Notes under the pieces: model-generated | Seen by the model: the letters and a program-made list of their open reading frames with translations, nothing else | What the model was told of the DNA's origin: nothing | Database searches by the model: none | Program-made: the position numbers and the translations under genes | DNA from: Zoogloea sp016790385 | Lineage (GTDB): Bacteria > Pseudomonadota > Gammaproteobacteria > Burkholderiales > Rhodocyclaceae | Reading direction: 5' to 3' (one strand) | NCBI RefSeq assembly: GCF_041916735.1 | Contig: NZ_JAYRYY010000002.1 | Length of the DNA: 64,000 bases | Shown here: positions 1 through 7,188 of the stretch, one piece after another | Position numbering within the stretch: position 1 is the first letter of the stretch | How the letters are laid out: every line of letters begins with the position of its first letter

Positions 1-434
1 GATGCGAGGGCGGGCTTGACCACCCTCAGGTACTCCCCGAGCTGGGGGTCCCGCTCCAACCGGACCACCTCCTTGCCGCTATCCAATGCGATCTTCTCAT
101 CCGCATCAAGCGGCTGGGAGGGTCGATTTCCGGAGCCAAACTGCTTCGAGACCGCATCCCCACGGATCACCACGAGATCCTTGATGATTGACAACTGCTT
201 GATCTGGTCGAGAAACACTTCGCGTTGCCCGACCGTTCCCGTGATCATCATCCCGGTCAGGCCCGCCATCGTCATCTCGTTGATCGAATGGGCAAAATCC
301 TCTGCCTGGGCAATCGCCATATCCCGATTGACCCGGGTTTCCCAAGCGATCATGCCGCCCCAGGCAATGAGCAGCATCAACCAGATAGCCCCAGTCAGAC
401 GCAACCAGATGGGCGTGTCAGCCAGCTTGTACAT
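1..434 (-). CDS. Membrane sensory protein, probable methyl-accepting chemotaxis protein (N-terminal part, runs off the window)
   Basis: The gene starts with ATG at 434 and reads leftwards out of the window, so only about 144 residues are visible. The N-terminus is MYKLADTPIWLRLTGAIW, followed by a hydrophobic helix (about residues 12-30) and a periplasmic-type stretch with EDFAHSINEMTMAGLTGMM, GQREVFLDQIKQL and GKEVVRLERDPQ. This layout (short cytoplasmic tail, one helix, then a helical ligand-binding domain) is typical of methyl-accepting chemotaxis proteins and related sensors, and the sequence resembles the sensor halves of betaproteobacterial chemoreceptors. The signalling domain lies outside the window, so a histidine kinase or cyclase output cannot be excluded. 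It lies downstream of pth on the same strand, 109 bases away, and is probably transcribed separately. Confidence 0.6.
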   Translation of the reverse strand, partial: MYKLADTPIWLRLTGAIWLMLLIAWGGMIAWETRVNRDMAIAQAEDFAHSINEMTMAGLTGMMITGTVGQREVFLDQIKQLSIIKDLVVIRGDAVSKQFGSGNRPSQPLDADEKIALDSGKEVVRLERDPQLGEYLRVVKPALA

Positions 435-543
435 GTTGTGTCCCTCCAGACAGCCACGATCATTGCGTCATGGTCTGCGTGTAACCAGTGCGCGGGTCTA
501 CGGCAGGGACATTGTGCGCCTTAAGGCGGCAGTGGGAAAATTA

Positions 544-1134
544 TCAGTTAGAAGCCGGGCGGGCGTTGAGGCGCTGGGTCGCGGCATTCCAATCGGCTCG
601 GGCCAGCAGCGGCCAAGCCATAAGGGCACGATCAATGGATGCGTCGATCAGTTCGGATTCTTCCCGCCGCGGCGGTTTGAGGACGAAGTTAACCACTTCG
701 TTGCGGTCACCGGGGTGCCCGATGCCCACCCGCAGGCGCCAGAAATCCTGTGTGCCCAGATGGGCGGTGATGTCCTTGAGGCCGTTATGGCCACCCAGCC
801 CCCCCCCAAACTTAAGCCGCAACTGCCCTGGGGGAATGTCGAGTTCGTCATGAACAACCAGAATCTCCGCCGGGGCAATGCGGTAGAAACGCGCCAGCGC
901 GGCCACCGACTGACCGGAGCGATTCATGAAGGTCTGGGGCATCAGCAGCCAAACCCCGTCGGCGCGGGCATTGGCGGCCAAGCCATGGAAACGGGCTTCC
1001 TTGCTGAAAGAAGCACCCAGTTCGCGGGCAAGGCGCTCACAAAACCAAAACCCGGCGTTATGCCGGGTTTCAGCGTATTCACTACCCGGATTGCCAAGGC
1101 CAACGATGAGCTTCGGTGCAGGCTGCTGGCTCAT
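544..1134 (-). CDS. pth: Peptidyl-tRNA hydrolase
   Basis: This 196-residue cytoplasmic enzyme frees tRNAs from peptidyl-tRNAs that drop off the ribosome. It has the usual family length and the expected active-site motifs: LGNPGSEYAETRHNAGFWF near the N-terminus (Asn and catalytic His), PQTFMNRSG, HDELDIPPG (catalytic Asp) and GGHNGLKDI. It lies 30 bases downstream of rplY, a pairing common in proteobacteria. The Gly-Gly-Gly codons before LGGHNG form an uninterrupted run of nine G on the coding strand (799-807), an odd slippage-prone tract inside the catalytic core of an essential gene. Confidence 0.97.
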   Translation of the reverse strand: MSQQPAPKLIVGLGNPGSEYAETRHNAGFWFCERLARELGASFSKEARFHGLAANARADGVWLLMPQTFMNRSGQSVAALARFYRIAPAEILVVHDELDIPPGQLRLKFGGGLGGHNGLKDITAHLGTQDFWRLRVGIGHPGDRNEVVNFVLKPPRREESELIDASIDRALMAWPLLARADWNAATQRLNARPASN

Positions 1135-1164
1135 CGTTCAAGTGGCCCCGCAATCCTCGGGCAA

Positions 1165-1761
1165 TCAGGCAGCCGGGGTTTCCTCGGCGGCATCGTCACC
1201 ACCGCGAACGGCCAGGATGGTAGCCACGACCGGGTCTTCACCGTGGGTCAGAGCCTTCACGCCCTTGGGCAGGTTCAGGGCGGAAACGTGAATGGAAGCG
1301 CCGCTCTTCAGATCCTTAAGGTCCACTTCGATGAACTCGGGCAGATCGCCCGGCAGGCACTCGAGGTCGAGTTCGGTCATCGGATGGGACACCATGCCGC
1401 CTTCCAGCTTGACACCCGGGGCAACGTCGGCATTGATGAAGTGCAGGGGCACCTTCACGTGGATCTTGTGGGTGGCATCAACGCGCTGGAAATCCAGGTG
1501 CAGAACCTGCTGCTTGTACGGGTGCCACTGGGTGTCCTTGAGGATCACGGACTGGTTGGTGCCATCCAGAACCATGGTCAGCACGGATGCGTGGAAGGCC
1601 TCGTTGCGCAGAGCGTGGAAGATCTCGTTGTGATCCACTTCGATCTGGGCGGGGGCGCCGGAACCGTAGACGATGCCGGGCACATTGCCGGCGCGACGCA
1701 GGCGGCGGCTCGCACTCGTGCCCTGCAGAACGCGCGTCTTGGCGTTGAATTGAATGGTCAT
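1165..1761 (-). CDS. rplY: Ribosomal protein bL25, long (CTC/TL5) form
   Basis: This 198-residue protein binds 5S rRNA in the large ribosomal subunit. The N-terminal L25 domain (about residues 1-93) starts MTIQFNAKTRVLQGTSASRRLRR and is followed by the all-beta TL5 extension (about 95-185, with HFINADVAPGVKLEGGMVSH and ECLPGDLPEFIEVDL) and an Ala/Glu-rich tail. I chose ATG 1761 because it gives the usual family N-terminus and has GGAG seven bases upstream; the frame stays open further upstream but without family similarity. A terminator-like hairpin separates it from prs, so rplY and pth may depend on read-through or on their own promoter. Confidence 0.95.
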   Translation of the reverse strand: MTIQFNAKTRVLQGTSASRRLRRAGNVPGIVYGSGAPAQIEVDHNEIFHALRNEAFHASVLTMVLDGTNQSVILKDTQWHPYKQQVLHLDFQRVDATHKIHVKVPLHFINADVAPGVKLEGGMVSHPMTELDLECLPGDLPEFIEVDLKDLKSGASIHVSALNLPKGVKALTHGEDPVVATILAVRGGDDAAEETPAA

Positions 1762-1805
1762 ATCACTACTCCAGTTGATGGGCCCGTCCGCGACCAGACG
1801 GGCTG

Positions 1806-1833
1806 AAAAAACCGGCGGGCTCTCACCCACCGG
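1806..1833 (-). terminator. Rho-independent terminator after prs
   Basis: On the - strand CCGGTGGG (1833-1826) pairs with CCCGCCGG (1819-1812) around a six-base loop, with one T-G pair, and is followed directly by six T residues (1811-1806). It lies 16 bases after the prs stop codon. A second hairpin, GCCCGTC...GACGGGC (1782-1803), follows between it and the rplY ribosome-binding site and slightly overlaps the region, so the two could form an attenuator-like pair. Confidence 0.8.
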
Positions 1834-1849
1834 CTTGAAAACAGATGTC

Positions 1850-2800
1850 TTACTCGTTGAACAGCGAGCTGACGGACTCTTCGTTGCTGATCCGCAGAAT
1901 GGTGTCGGCGAGGAGTTCGGCAATGGACACGAAACGGATCCGCTTGCAGGCCCGGGCTTCGTCGGACAGCGGAATGGTATCGGTCACCACCAGCTCGTCC
2001 AGATCGGATTCATTGATGCGACTGATGGCGGGTCCGGACAGCACGGCATGGGTGCAGTAGGCCATGACACGCTTGGCGCCGTTTTCCTTGAGGGCCTGGG
2101 CGGCCTTGCACAGGGTGCCGGCGGTATCGACGATGTCGTCCATGATCACGCAGGTGCGGCCTTCGACTTCACCGATGATGTTCATCACCTCGGACACATT
2201 GGCCTTGGGGCGACGCTTGTCGATGATGGCCAGATCGCACTCAAGGCGCTTGGCAAAGGCGCGAGCCCGCACCACACCGCCGACGTCGGGCGAGACCACC
2301 ATCAGGTCTTCATACTTTTGCTTCTCCAGGTCATCGAGCAGCACGGGCGCCGCATAGATGTTGTCCACCGGAATATCGAAGAAGCCCTGGATCTGGTCGG
2401 CGTGGAGATCCACCGTGAGAACGCGCTGCACGCCAGCGGCCTGGAGCATGTTGGCCACGACCTTGGCGGTGATGGGCACACGGGCCGAACGGGGGCGCCG
2501 ATCCTGGCGGGCATAGCCGAAATACGGAATCGCTGCGGTGATGCGACCGGCGGAGGCCCGCTTCAGCGCATCCACCATGATCAGCAATTCCATGATGTTA
2601 TCGTTGGTGGGAACGCAGGTCGGCTGCAGGACGAAGACGTCCTTGCCGCGCACGTTCTCGAGAAGTTCGACATTGACCTCGCCGTCCGAGAAGCGGCCAA
2701 CCGTGGCCGAACCCAAAGACTTCCCAAGGCGGCGCACAACGTCTGCTGCCAGTTTGGGGTTGGCGTTGCCGGTGAAAACCATCAGGCTGCCCGAAGCCAT
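1850..2800 (-). CDS. prs: Ribose-phosphate pyrophosphokinase
   Basis: This 316-residue enzyme makes PRPP from ribose 5-phosphate and ATP, feeding nucleotide, histidine, tryptophan and NAD synthesis. Diagnostic segments are SLMVFTGNANPKLA at the N-terminus, the ATP-site FGYARQDR, the metal site VDLHADQIQGFFDIP, and the PRPP-binding loop VIMDDIVDTAGTL. I place the start at ATG 2800 because AGAGG sits five bases upstream; an in-frame GTG at 2806 would overlap that ribosome-binding site. It lies downstream of tRNA-Gln, separated by a terminator, and upstream of rplY. Confidence 0.96.
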   Translation of the reverse strand: MASGSLMVFTGNANPKLAADVVRRLGKSLGSATVGRFSDGEVNVELLENVRGKDVFVLQPTCVPTNDNIMELLIMVDALKRASAGRITAAIPYFGYARQDRRPRSARVPITAKVVANMLQAAGVQRVLTVDLHADQIQGFFDIPVDNIYAAPVLLDDLEKQKYEDLMVVSPDVGGVVRARAFAKRLECDLAIIDKRRPKANVSEVMNIIGEVEGRTCVIMDDIVDTAGTLCKAAQALKENGAKRVMAYCTHAVLSGPAISRINESDLDELVVTDTIPLSDEARACKRIRFVSIAELLADTILRISNEESVSSLFNE

Positions 2801-2836
2801 GATCACCTCTCGTTACTGCGAAGTAGAACAGCTTGA

Positions 2837-2866
2837 AACAAAACGGGCAGGTTTTTGGCCTGCCCG
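2837..2866 (-). terminator. Rho-independent terminator after tRNA-Gln
   Basis: On the - strand CGGGCAGG (2866-2859) pairs perfectly with CCTGCCCG (2851-2844) around a seven-base A-rich loop, followed by TTTTGTTT. It lies seven bases past the tRNA CCA end and about 37 bases before the prs start, so it should set the 3' end of the tRNA transcript and reduce read-through into prs. Confidence 0.85.
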
Positions 2867-2873
2867 CTGAATT

Positions 2874-2950
2874 TGGCTGGGGAAGAAGGATTCGAACCTT
2901 CGAATGCCGGAATCAAAATCCGGTGCCTTGACCAACTTGGCGACTCCCCA
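2874..2950 (-). tRNA. tRNA-Gln (anticodon TTG)
   Basis: The 77-base sequence folds as a complete cloverleaf: acceptor TGGGGAG pairing with TTCCCCA, anticodon stem CCGGA/TCCGG with loop TTTTGAT (anticodon TTG), T-arm GAAGG-TTCGAAT-CCTTC, discriminator G and an encoded CCA. It lies 16 bases after the ispE stop on the same strand and before prs, an arrangement known in betaproteobacteria, and is probably co-transcribed with ispE. Confidence 0.97.
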
Positions 2951-2966
2951 AAATCGTTATCGCCAC

Positions 2967-3830
2967 CTACACAAGCCACCCTTTGAGCGGATGCCTGTCC
3001 AGCCCTGCGGCTACCCAGACCTTCCAGCCTTGCGGGGCTGCCGTTGCAACCTGATCTGCTTCCTCCTTCGAATCGAAGGGGGCAAAGATGCAGGCTCCTG
3101 AACCACTCATTCTTGCTGCCCCGTGCTGCGACAACCAGACCAGCGCTTCAGCTACTTCGGGAAACCGTTTGCAGACTGTCGCCTGCATGTCGTTTCGCGT
3201 TGCATGTGTTGCGAAGGCGCGCATTATTATGGGTTCAGTGTCCCGCGTCAACTCTTCGGCCGAAAAAATTTCCGCGGTGGGCACTGCAACATCGGGCGCC
3301 ACCATCACGTACCAGGCCGGGGGCACACTCAAGGGCTGGAGCGCCTCTCCAACACCTTCGGCAAAAGCGGTCTCACCAAAAATGAAAAAAGGCACGTCAG
3401 CGCCCAGCGCCAATCCGATCTCCTGAAGACGTTTTCCGGGAAGCTCGCAAGCCCACATCCGGTTCAATGCGATCAATACGGTGGCCGCATCGGAACTCCC
3501 GCCGCCAAGCCCGCCACCCATGGGAATCCGCTTGCGCACACCAATCTCCGCCCCCATCCTGGTGCCCGTGGCCTGTTGCAGAGTGCGGGCCGCGCGCACC
3601 ACGAGATCAGCCTCGGCGGCGACGCCGGGAACATCCGTAGTCCGCAGGATGCGCCCGTCGGATCGGGGTCGGAGATGGATTTCATCGCCCCAGTCGAGCA
3701 GGCGGAAGGCCGTCTGGAGCAGGTGGTAGCCATCCGGGCGGCGGCCGACGATATGCAGGAAAAGATTGATCTTGGCCGGCGCGGGAAGACGCACCTCCGC
3801 GGCGGACGGATCGAAGGCGATGGGATGCAT
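2967..3830 (-). CDS. ispE: 4-diphosphocytidyl-2-C-methyl-D-erythritol kinase
   Basis: This 287-residue GHMP-family kinase phosphorylates CDP-methylerythritol in the MEP route to isoprenoids. Visible motifs are the N-terminal LPAPAKINLFLHIVGRRPDGYH and the ATP-binding loop PMGGGLGGGSSDAATVL (about residues 98-114), and the C-terminal GHMP motif in RMSGSGACIFAPF. It starts one base after the lolB stop and is followed by tRNA-Gln. The lolB-ispE-tRNA-Gln-prs order supports the assignment. Confidence 0.95.
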   Translation of the reverse strand: MHPIAFDPSAAEVRLPAPAKINLFLHIVGRRPDGYHLLQTAFRLLDWGDEIHLRPRSDGRILRTTDVPGVAAEADLVVRAARTLQQATGTRMGAEIGVRKRIPMGGGLGGGSSDAATVLIALNRMWACELPGKRLQEIGLALGADVPFFIFGETAFAEGVGEALQPLSVPPAWYVMVAPDVAVPTAEIFSAEELTRDTEPIIMRAFATHATRNDMQATVCKRFPEVAEALVWLSQHGAARMSGSGACIFAPFDSKEEADQVATAAPQGWKVWVAAGLDRHPLKGWLV

Positions 3831-3831
3831 G

Positions 3832-4392
3832 TCAGGGATTCCAGGAATCGACGATCAGTCGCAGGCGCGTGTCGCCACGGTGGATGTCCAATTTTCGGGG
3901 CAGATCGTCCGGCCCATCCTCCGCATAGTCGATGTAATCAATGGTCCAGCCCGCGTCGATCACCTGGCGCGGGCGCCCAAGGGCATCAGTGGCACGCAAC
4001 TCGGCACCGGGCCCGACACGCGCGGTCACCCAGCGAGGGAGCTCGGCAAAAGGTGCGCTGACGCCCAGAACACCCTCGGCAAGCTCAGCAGCCGTCCCGG
4101 CAGTCACCTGGCGGCCATCGGAGAGCGTCATCCGGGCCCCACCCACCTCGCTGTCGATGCGGGCAAGCCCCTGCCCCAGCGGCCCCACGAACAGCCAGGT
4201 ATCGCGCTCCCGGGCATGCTGCCAATCCAGGCCGACGACAGCGCTGCGCTCCCCGTCCCGCACCTGTAGTCGCCCCGTCAATTGGAAACCCGGGAGCTCG
4301 GCAAGAGCGCGCAGAGGGACGGCGGGCCGGCTTTCCGGCACGGCGGCGCAGGCAGCCAAGCCCAGCAGACTCACCAGTGCGAGGGCTTTCAA
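3832..4392 (-). CDS. lolB: Outer-membrane lipoprotein LolB
   Basis: LolB receives lipoproteins from the periplasmic carrier LolA and inserts them into the outer membrane. The 186-residue product begins with a lipoprotein signal, MKALALVSLLGLAAC, with the lipobox Cys at residue 15. The body contains GFQLTGRLQVRDG and WTIDYIDYAEDG, as expected for the LolA/LolB beta-barrel-like fold. The start codon is TTG, overlapping the stop of the TPR gene in a TTGA junction, so translation is probably coupled. The position directly before ispE is the standard lolB neighbourhood. Confidence 0.88.
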   Translation of the reverse strand: MKALALVSLLGLAACAAVPESRPAVPLRALAELPGFQLTGRLQVRDGERSAVVGLDWQHARERDTWLFVGPLGQGLARIDSEVGGARMTLSDGRQVTAGTAAELAEGVLGVSAPFAELPRWVTARVGPGAELRATDALGRPRQVIDAGWTIDYIDYAEDGPDDLPRKLDIHRGDTRLRLIVDSWNP

Positions 4393-6119
4393 GGCTTGAA
4401 CTTCTTGATCACGTCGGCAAGCACGGTGTTCTCGGGATGCGCCTTGGCAGCATCCTTCCAGGTGCGGGCTGCCTCGTCACGCCGCCCCATCATCCACAAC
4501 ACCTCGCCGAGATGCGCGGCGATCTCGGGATCTGCCCGCAACTGGAACGCACGCTTGAGCTCGACCAGGGCGCCATCCAGATTTCCGCGCCTGTACAGGG
4601 CCCACCCCAGGCTATCCAGAATGAAGGCGTCGTTCGGCGCGAGTTCGAGGCCTTTGCGGATCAGGCTCTCGGCCTCGTCGAGCCGCACATTGCGATCCAC
4701 CAGAGAGTAGCCCAGGGCGTTGTAGGCGTGGGCATGGTCCGGCTTGATGACAATCAGCTTGCGCAAACGGCCTTCCATCACTTCCAGACGTCCGATGCGC
4801 TCGGCCATCAATGCCGATTCATACAAGAGATCGATGTTGTCCGGGGTCTGGCGTAGCGCATCATCGAGCACATCGAAAGCCTCTTCATTGCGCCCGGCTT
4901 CCCGAAGGATCTGCGCTTCAGCAAGGATGAACTGCGGGCGCTCGTCGGCTGCTCCATCGTGCGCCAGCACCTGGAGGTGCCGACGCGCATCCTGCATCCG
5001 CCCGCTGGCGAGCAGAACCTGCGCCACCCGCACCTGGGCCGCAACAAAACGGCTGCCGGGCGCCACGGCCTTGTACCAACCGATAGCCTCGTCGTAGCGT
5101 TTTCCTTCCTCGGCGATCTGCCCCAGATAGCTGCGGATGCTGTCGGGCTCCGCGAAGCCCAGATCAAGCAAGTGCCGGAAATGCCGCTCGGCGGAAGCCC
5201 GGTCGCCGATCTGCATGGACAGCAGACCGGCAGCATGGACAGCATCCTTGTCATCGGGGGCGCGCTGCAGTATCTGCTCGAACTGAGCCTTGGCGGGCTC
5301 AAACTGTTTGGCGGCCACCAGCATGCGGGCCAGCGTGATGCGTGGTTCGCGAGCTTCGGGGTGCTGCTCGAGATAGCCTCGCAGCGCACCGACACCCGAG
5401 CCCGGCGAGGCTTCCTCCTGAAACTGGGCCTTCAACACCACCGCCTGCTCCCAATCGGGGCGCAGGCGCAGGGCACCCTCCAGCGCCTCTGCCGCTCCCC
5501 CATTGTCGCCGGCAACAAAGGCCGCATTGGCACGCGCAAACCAAGCCTCGGGCAGCGTGACATAGGGCTCGGTCAAGTCGGTGACAAGACGGCGGATCAG
5601 CCCCTTGTCGGGAATCCGCGCCAAGCCTCGGTTCAATCCCATGAGGGCGGCCCCGATCGCATCACCCTGGCGTGCCAGTGCATCGGCCAGATGAGTACGC
5701 AATTCATCAATGCGCGCCGCGCTCGACAAGGCACCGGACGCCTGCTGCTGGGCATGCACCGAACCGGGTTCCAACTCAAGCCAGAGCCGGGACGCCTCAC
5801 TCGACAGATCGGCATCTCGCGCGAACAGCGCCATCTCGGCGGCGCGCCGGGCAATCCGGCCATCCCGGGTGCGGCGCGCAAGATCCATATAGGAGCGCGC
5901 TGCCATTCCCGTCTGCCCCCTGGCCGCGGCGATCTCGGCAAGCAACATCTGGCGGAGAATCTGCGGGGTCAGCTCCAGGGGAGGATAGGCGGCCTGTTTT
6001 GAGGCATCGTCTTCGGCCCCATCCTGCTGCGCGTGGACCCCGCCTGCCAACAGAGTGGCCGAAACGAACAAGGCGGCCAGCAGTCGGGCCGGTCGAACGG
6101 GGCGAAAAATGGGCTTCAT
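4389..6119 (-). CDS. Exported tetratricopeptide-repeat protein
   Basis: The 576-residue product starts with a signal peptide (MKPIFRPVRPARLLAALFVSATLLAGGVHAQ) and continues as about a dozen TPR-type helical hairpins, for example AHAYNALGYSLVDRNVRLDEA and AFILDSLGWALYRRGNLDGAL near the C-terminus. TPR scaffolds mediate protein contacts; a periplasmic or envelope role is likely. Homologues commonly precede lolB in betaproteobacteria. ATG 6119 was chosen because it gives a clean signal peptide; the frame is open to 6188 but the extra residues are not signal-like. It is the first gene of the leftward lolB-ispE operon and diverges from mutM. Confidence 0.88.
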   Translation of the reverse strand: MKPIFRPVRPARLLAALFVSATLLAGGVHAQQDGAEDDASKQAAYPPLELTPQILRQMLLAEIAAARGQTGMAARSYMDLARRTRDGRIARRAAEMALFARDADLSSEASRLWLELEPGSVHAQQQASGALSSAARIDELRTHLADALARQGDAIGAALMGLNRGLARIPDKGLIRRLVTDLTEPYVTLPEAWFARANAAFVAGDNGGAAEALEGALRLRPDWEQAVVLKAQFQEEASPGSGVGALRGYLEQHPEAREPRITLARMLVAAKQFEPAKAQFEQILQRAPDDKDAVHAAGLLSMQIGDRASAERHFRHLLDLGFAEPDSIRSYLGQIAEEGKRYDEAIGWYKAVAPGSRFVAAQVRVAQVLLASGRMQDARRHLQVLAHDGAADERPQFILAEAQILREAGRNEEAFDVLDDALRQTPDNIDLLYESALMAERIGRLEVMEGRLRKLIVIKPDHAHAYNALGYSLVDRNVRLDEAESLIRKGLELAPNDAFILDSLGWALYRRGNLDGALVELKRAFQLRADPEIAAHLGEVLWMMGRRDEAARTWKDAAKAHPENTVLADVIKKFKP

Positions 6120-6206
6120 GGGACTCTCTGGATAGGCTTTCGGGCTCCGGTCGGCCACCGTCCCGACAAGCTCGCAACGGCGCGACATGGGCTTGGATCA
6201 CGCGGC

Positions 6207-6212
6207 TACAAT
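6207..6212 (+). promoter_or_regulatory. Possible -10 element for mutM
   Basis: TACAAT matches five of six bases of the sigma-70 -10 consensus and lies 64 bases before the mutM start in the divergent gap between the TPR gene and mutM (6120-6275). No convincing -35 hexamer is seen at the right distance, so this is tentative. Confidence 0.35.
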
Positions 6213-6275
6213 AGGGTTCGCCGGATGTTAGGCGGTTTCCCCAAGCCCAGCAAGCGAGCCTCTCCGCCCACCCCC

Positions 6276-7085
6276 ATGCCCGAACTGCCCGAAGTTGAAA
6301 CCACCCGCCGGGGAATCGCACCTGCGCTGCTCCATCGCTCGTGCACGGGCGCCATTGTCCGCAATCCCCGCCTTCGCCACCCCGTACCCGACGATCTGGA
6401 CGCCACGATCCGGGGCCTGGAATTGGGGTCGGTCGAGCGCCGCGCCAAGTATATGGTGCTGCGTTTCGCCACCGGCAGCCTGCTGATTCATCTGGGGATG
6501 TCGGGAAGCCTGCGCATCGTGCCCGCGACGACGGAGCCGGATAAACATGACCACCTCGACATCCTCTTCGGCGACACGGCCCTGCGCCTGCGCGACCCAC
6601 GCCGCTTCGGGCTGGTGCTGTGGCAGGACGGTCCGGCACCCCACCCGCTGCTTGCCGGGCTTGGCATCGAGCCCCTCAATGACGACTTTGACGGCCCCTG
6701 GCTGCATCGGGCCGGGCGCGACCGCAAGACACCGTCCAAACTCTTCCTGATGGACGGGCACCAGGTGGTGGGCATAGGCAACATCTACGCCTCCGAAAGC
6801 CTGTTCAGGGCCGGCATCGACCCCGCGACACCGATCGGCGAGCTGGGACCACGACGCTGCACGCGCCTGGTCGCGTGCATCCGCGAAACGCTCCAGGACG
6901 CTTTGGCCGCCGGCGGCAGCACGCTACGGGACTTCGTCAGCAGCGACGGCGCCCCCGGCTACTTCCAGCAACAGTACTTTGTGTATGGACGTGCGGGTGA
7001 GCCGTGCCGGAAATGCGCCACCCCCATCCGCAAACGCATCATGGGCCAGCGGGCCACCTTCTTCTGCCCCCGCTGTCAACGCTGA
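6276..7085 (+). CDS. mutM: Formamidopyrimidine-DNA glycosylase
   Basis: This 269-residue base-excision-repair enzyme removes 8-oxoguanine and formamidopyrimidines and nicks the strand. The start at ATG 6276 is fixed by the N-terminal PELPEVETTRRG, whose first Pro is the catalytic nucleophile and is followed by the catalytic Glu. Other signatures are HLGMSGSLR, the DPRRFG loop, and a C-terminal zinc finger CRKC...CPRC ending at the stop. The frame is open upstream but lacks similarity. A dynamin-like GTPase gene follows about 100 bases later on the same strand. Confidence 0.97.
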   Translation: MPELPEVETTRRGIAPALLHRSCTGAIVRNPRLRHPVPDDLDATIRGLELGSVERRAKYMVLRFATGSLLIHLGMSGSLRIVPATTEPDKHDHLDILFGDTALRLRDPRRFGLVLWQDGPAPHPLLAGLGIEPLNDDFDGPWLHRAGRDRKTPSKLFLMDGHQVVGIGNIYASESLFRAGIDPATPIGELGPRRCTRLVACIRETLQDALAAGGSTLRDFVSSDGAPGYFQQQYFVYGRAGEPCRKCATPIRKRIMGQRATFFCPRCQR

Positions 7086-7188
7086 AACGGTTTCGGTCGG
7101 CCTCGTTCCCGTTTATGCTAAACATCTTTACGATTTCCGCCGGCTTAGCGGCTCCCATCCAGGAATGAATCCCGTGAAGGACGCACAC

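Noticed and set aside
16..1806. 596-codon open frame on the + strand
   Set aside because: It runs antisense through pth, rplY and the sensory gene, with no family similarity; an artefact of high GC.
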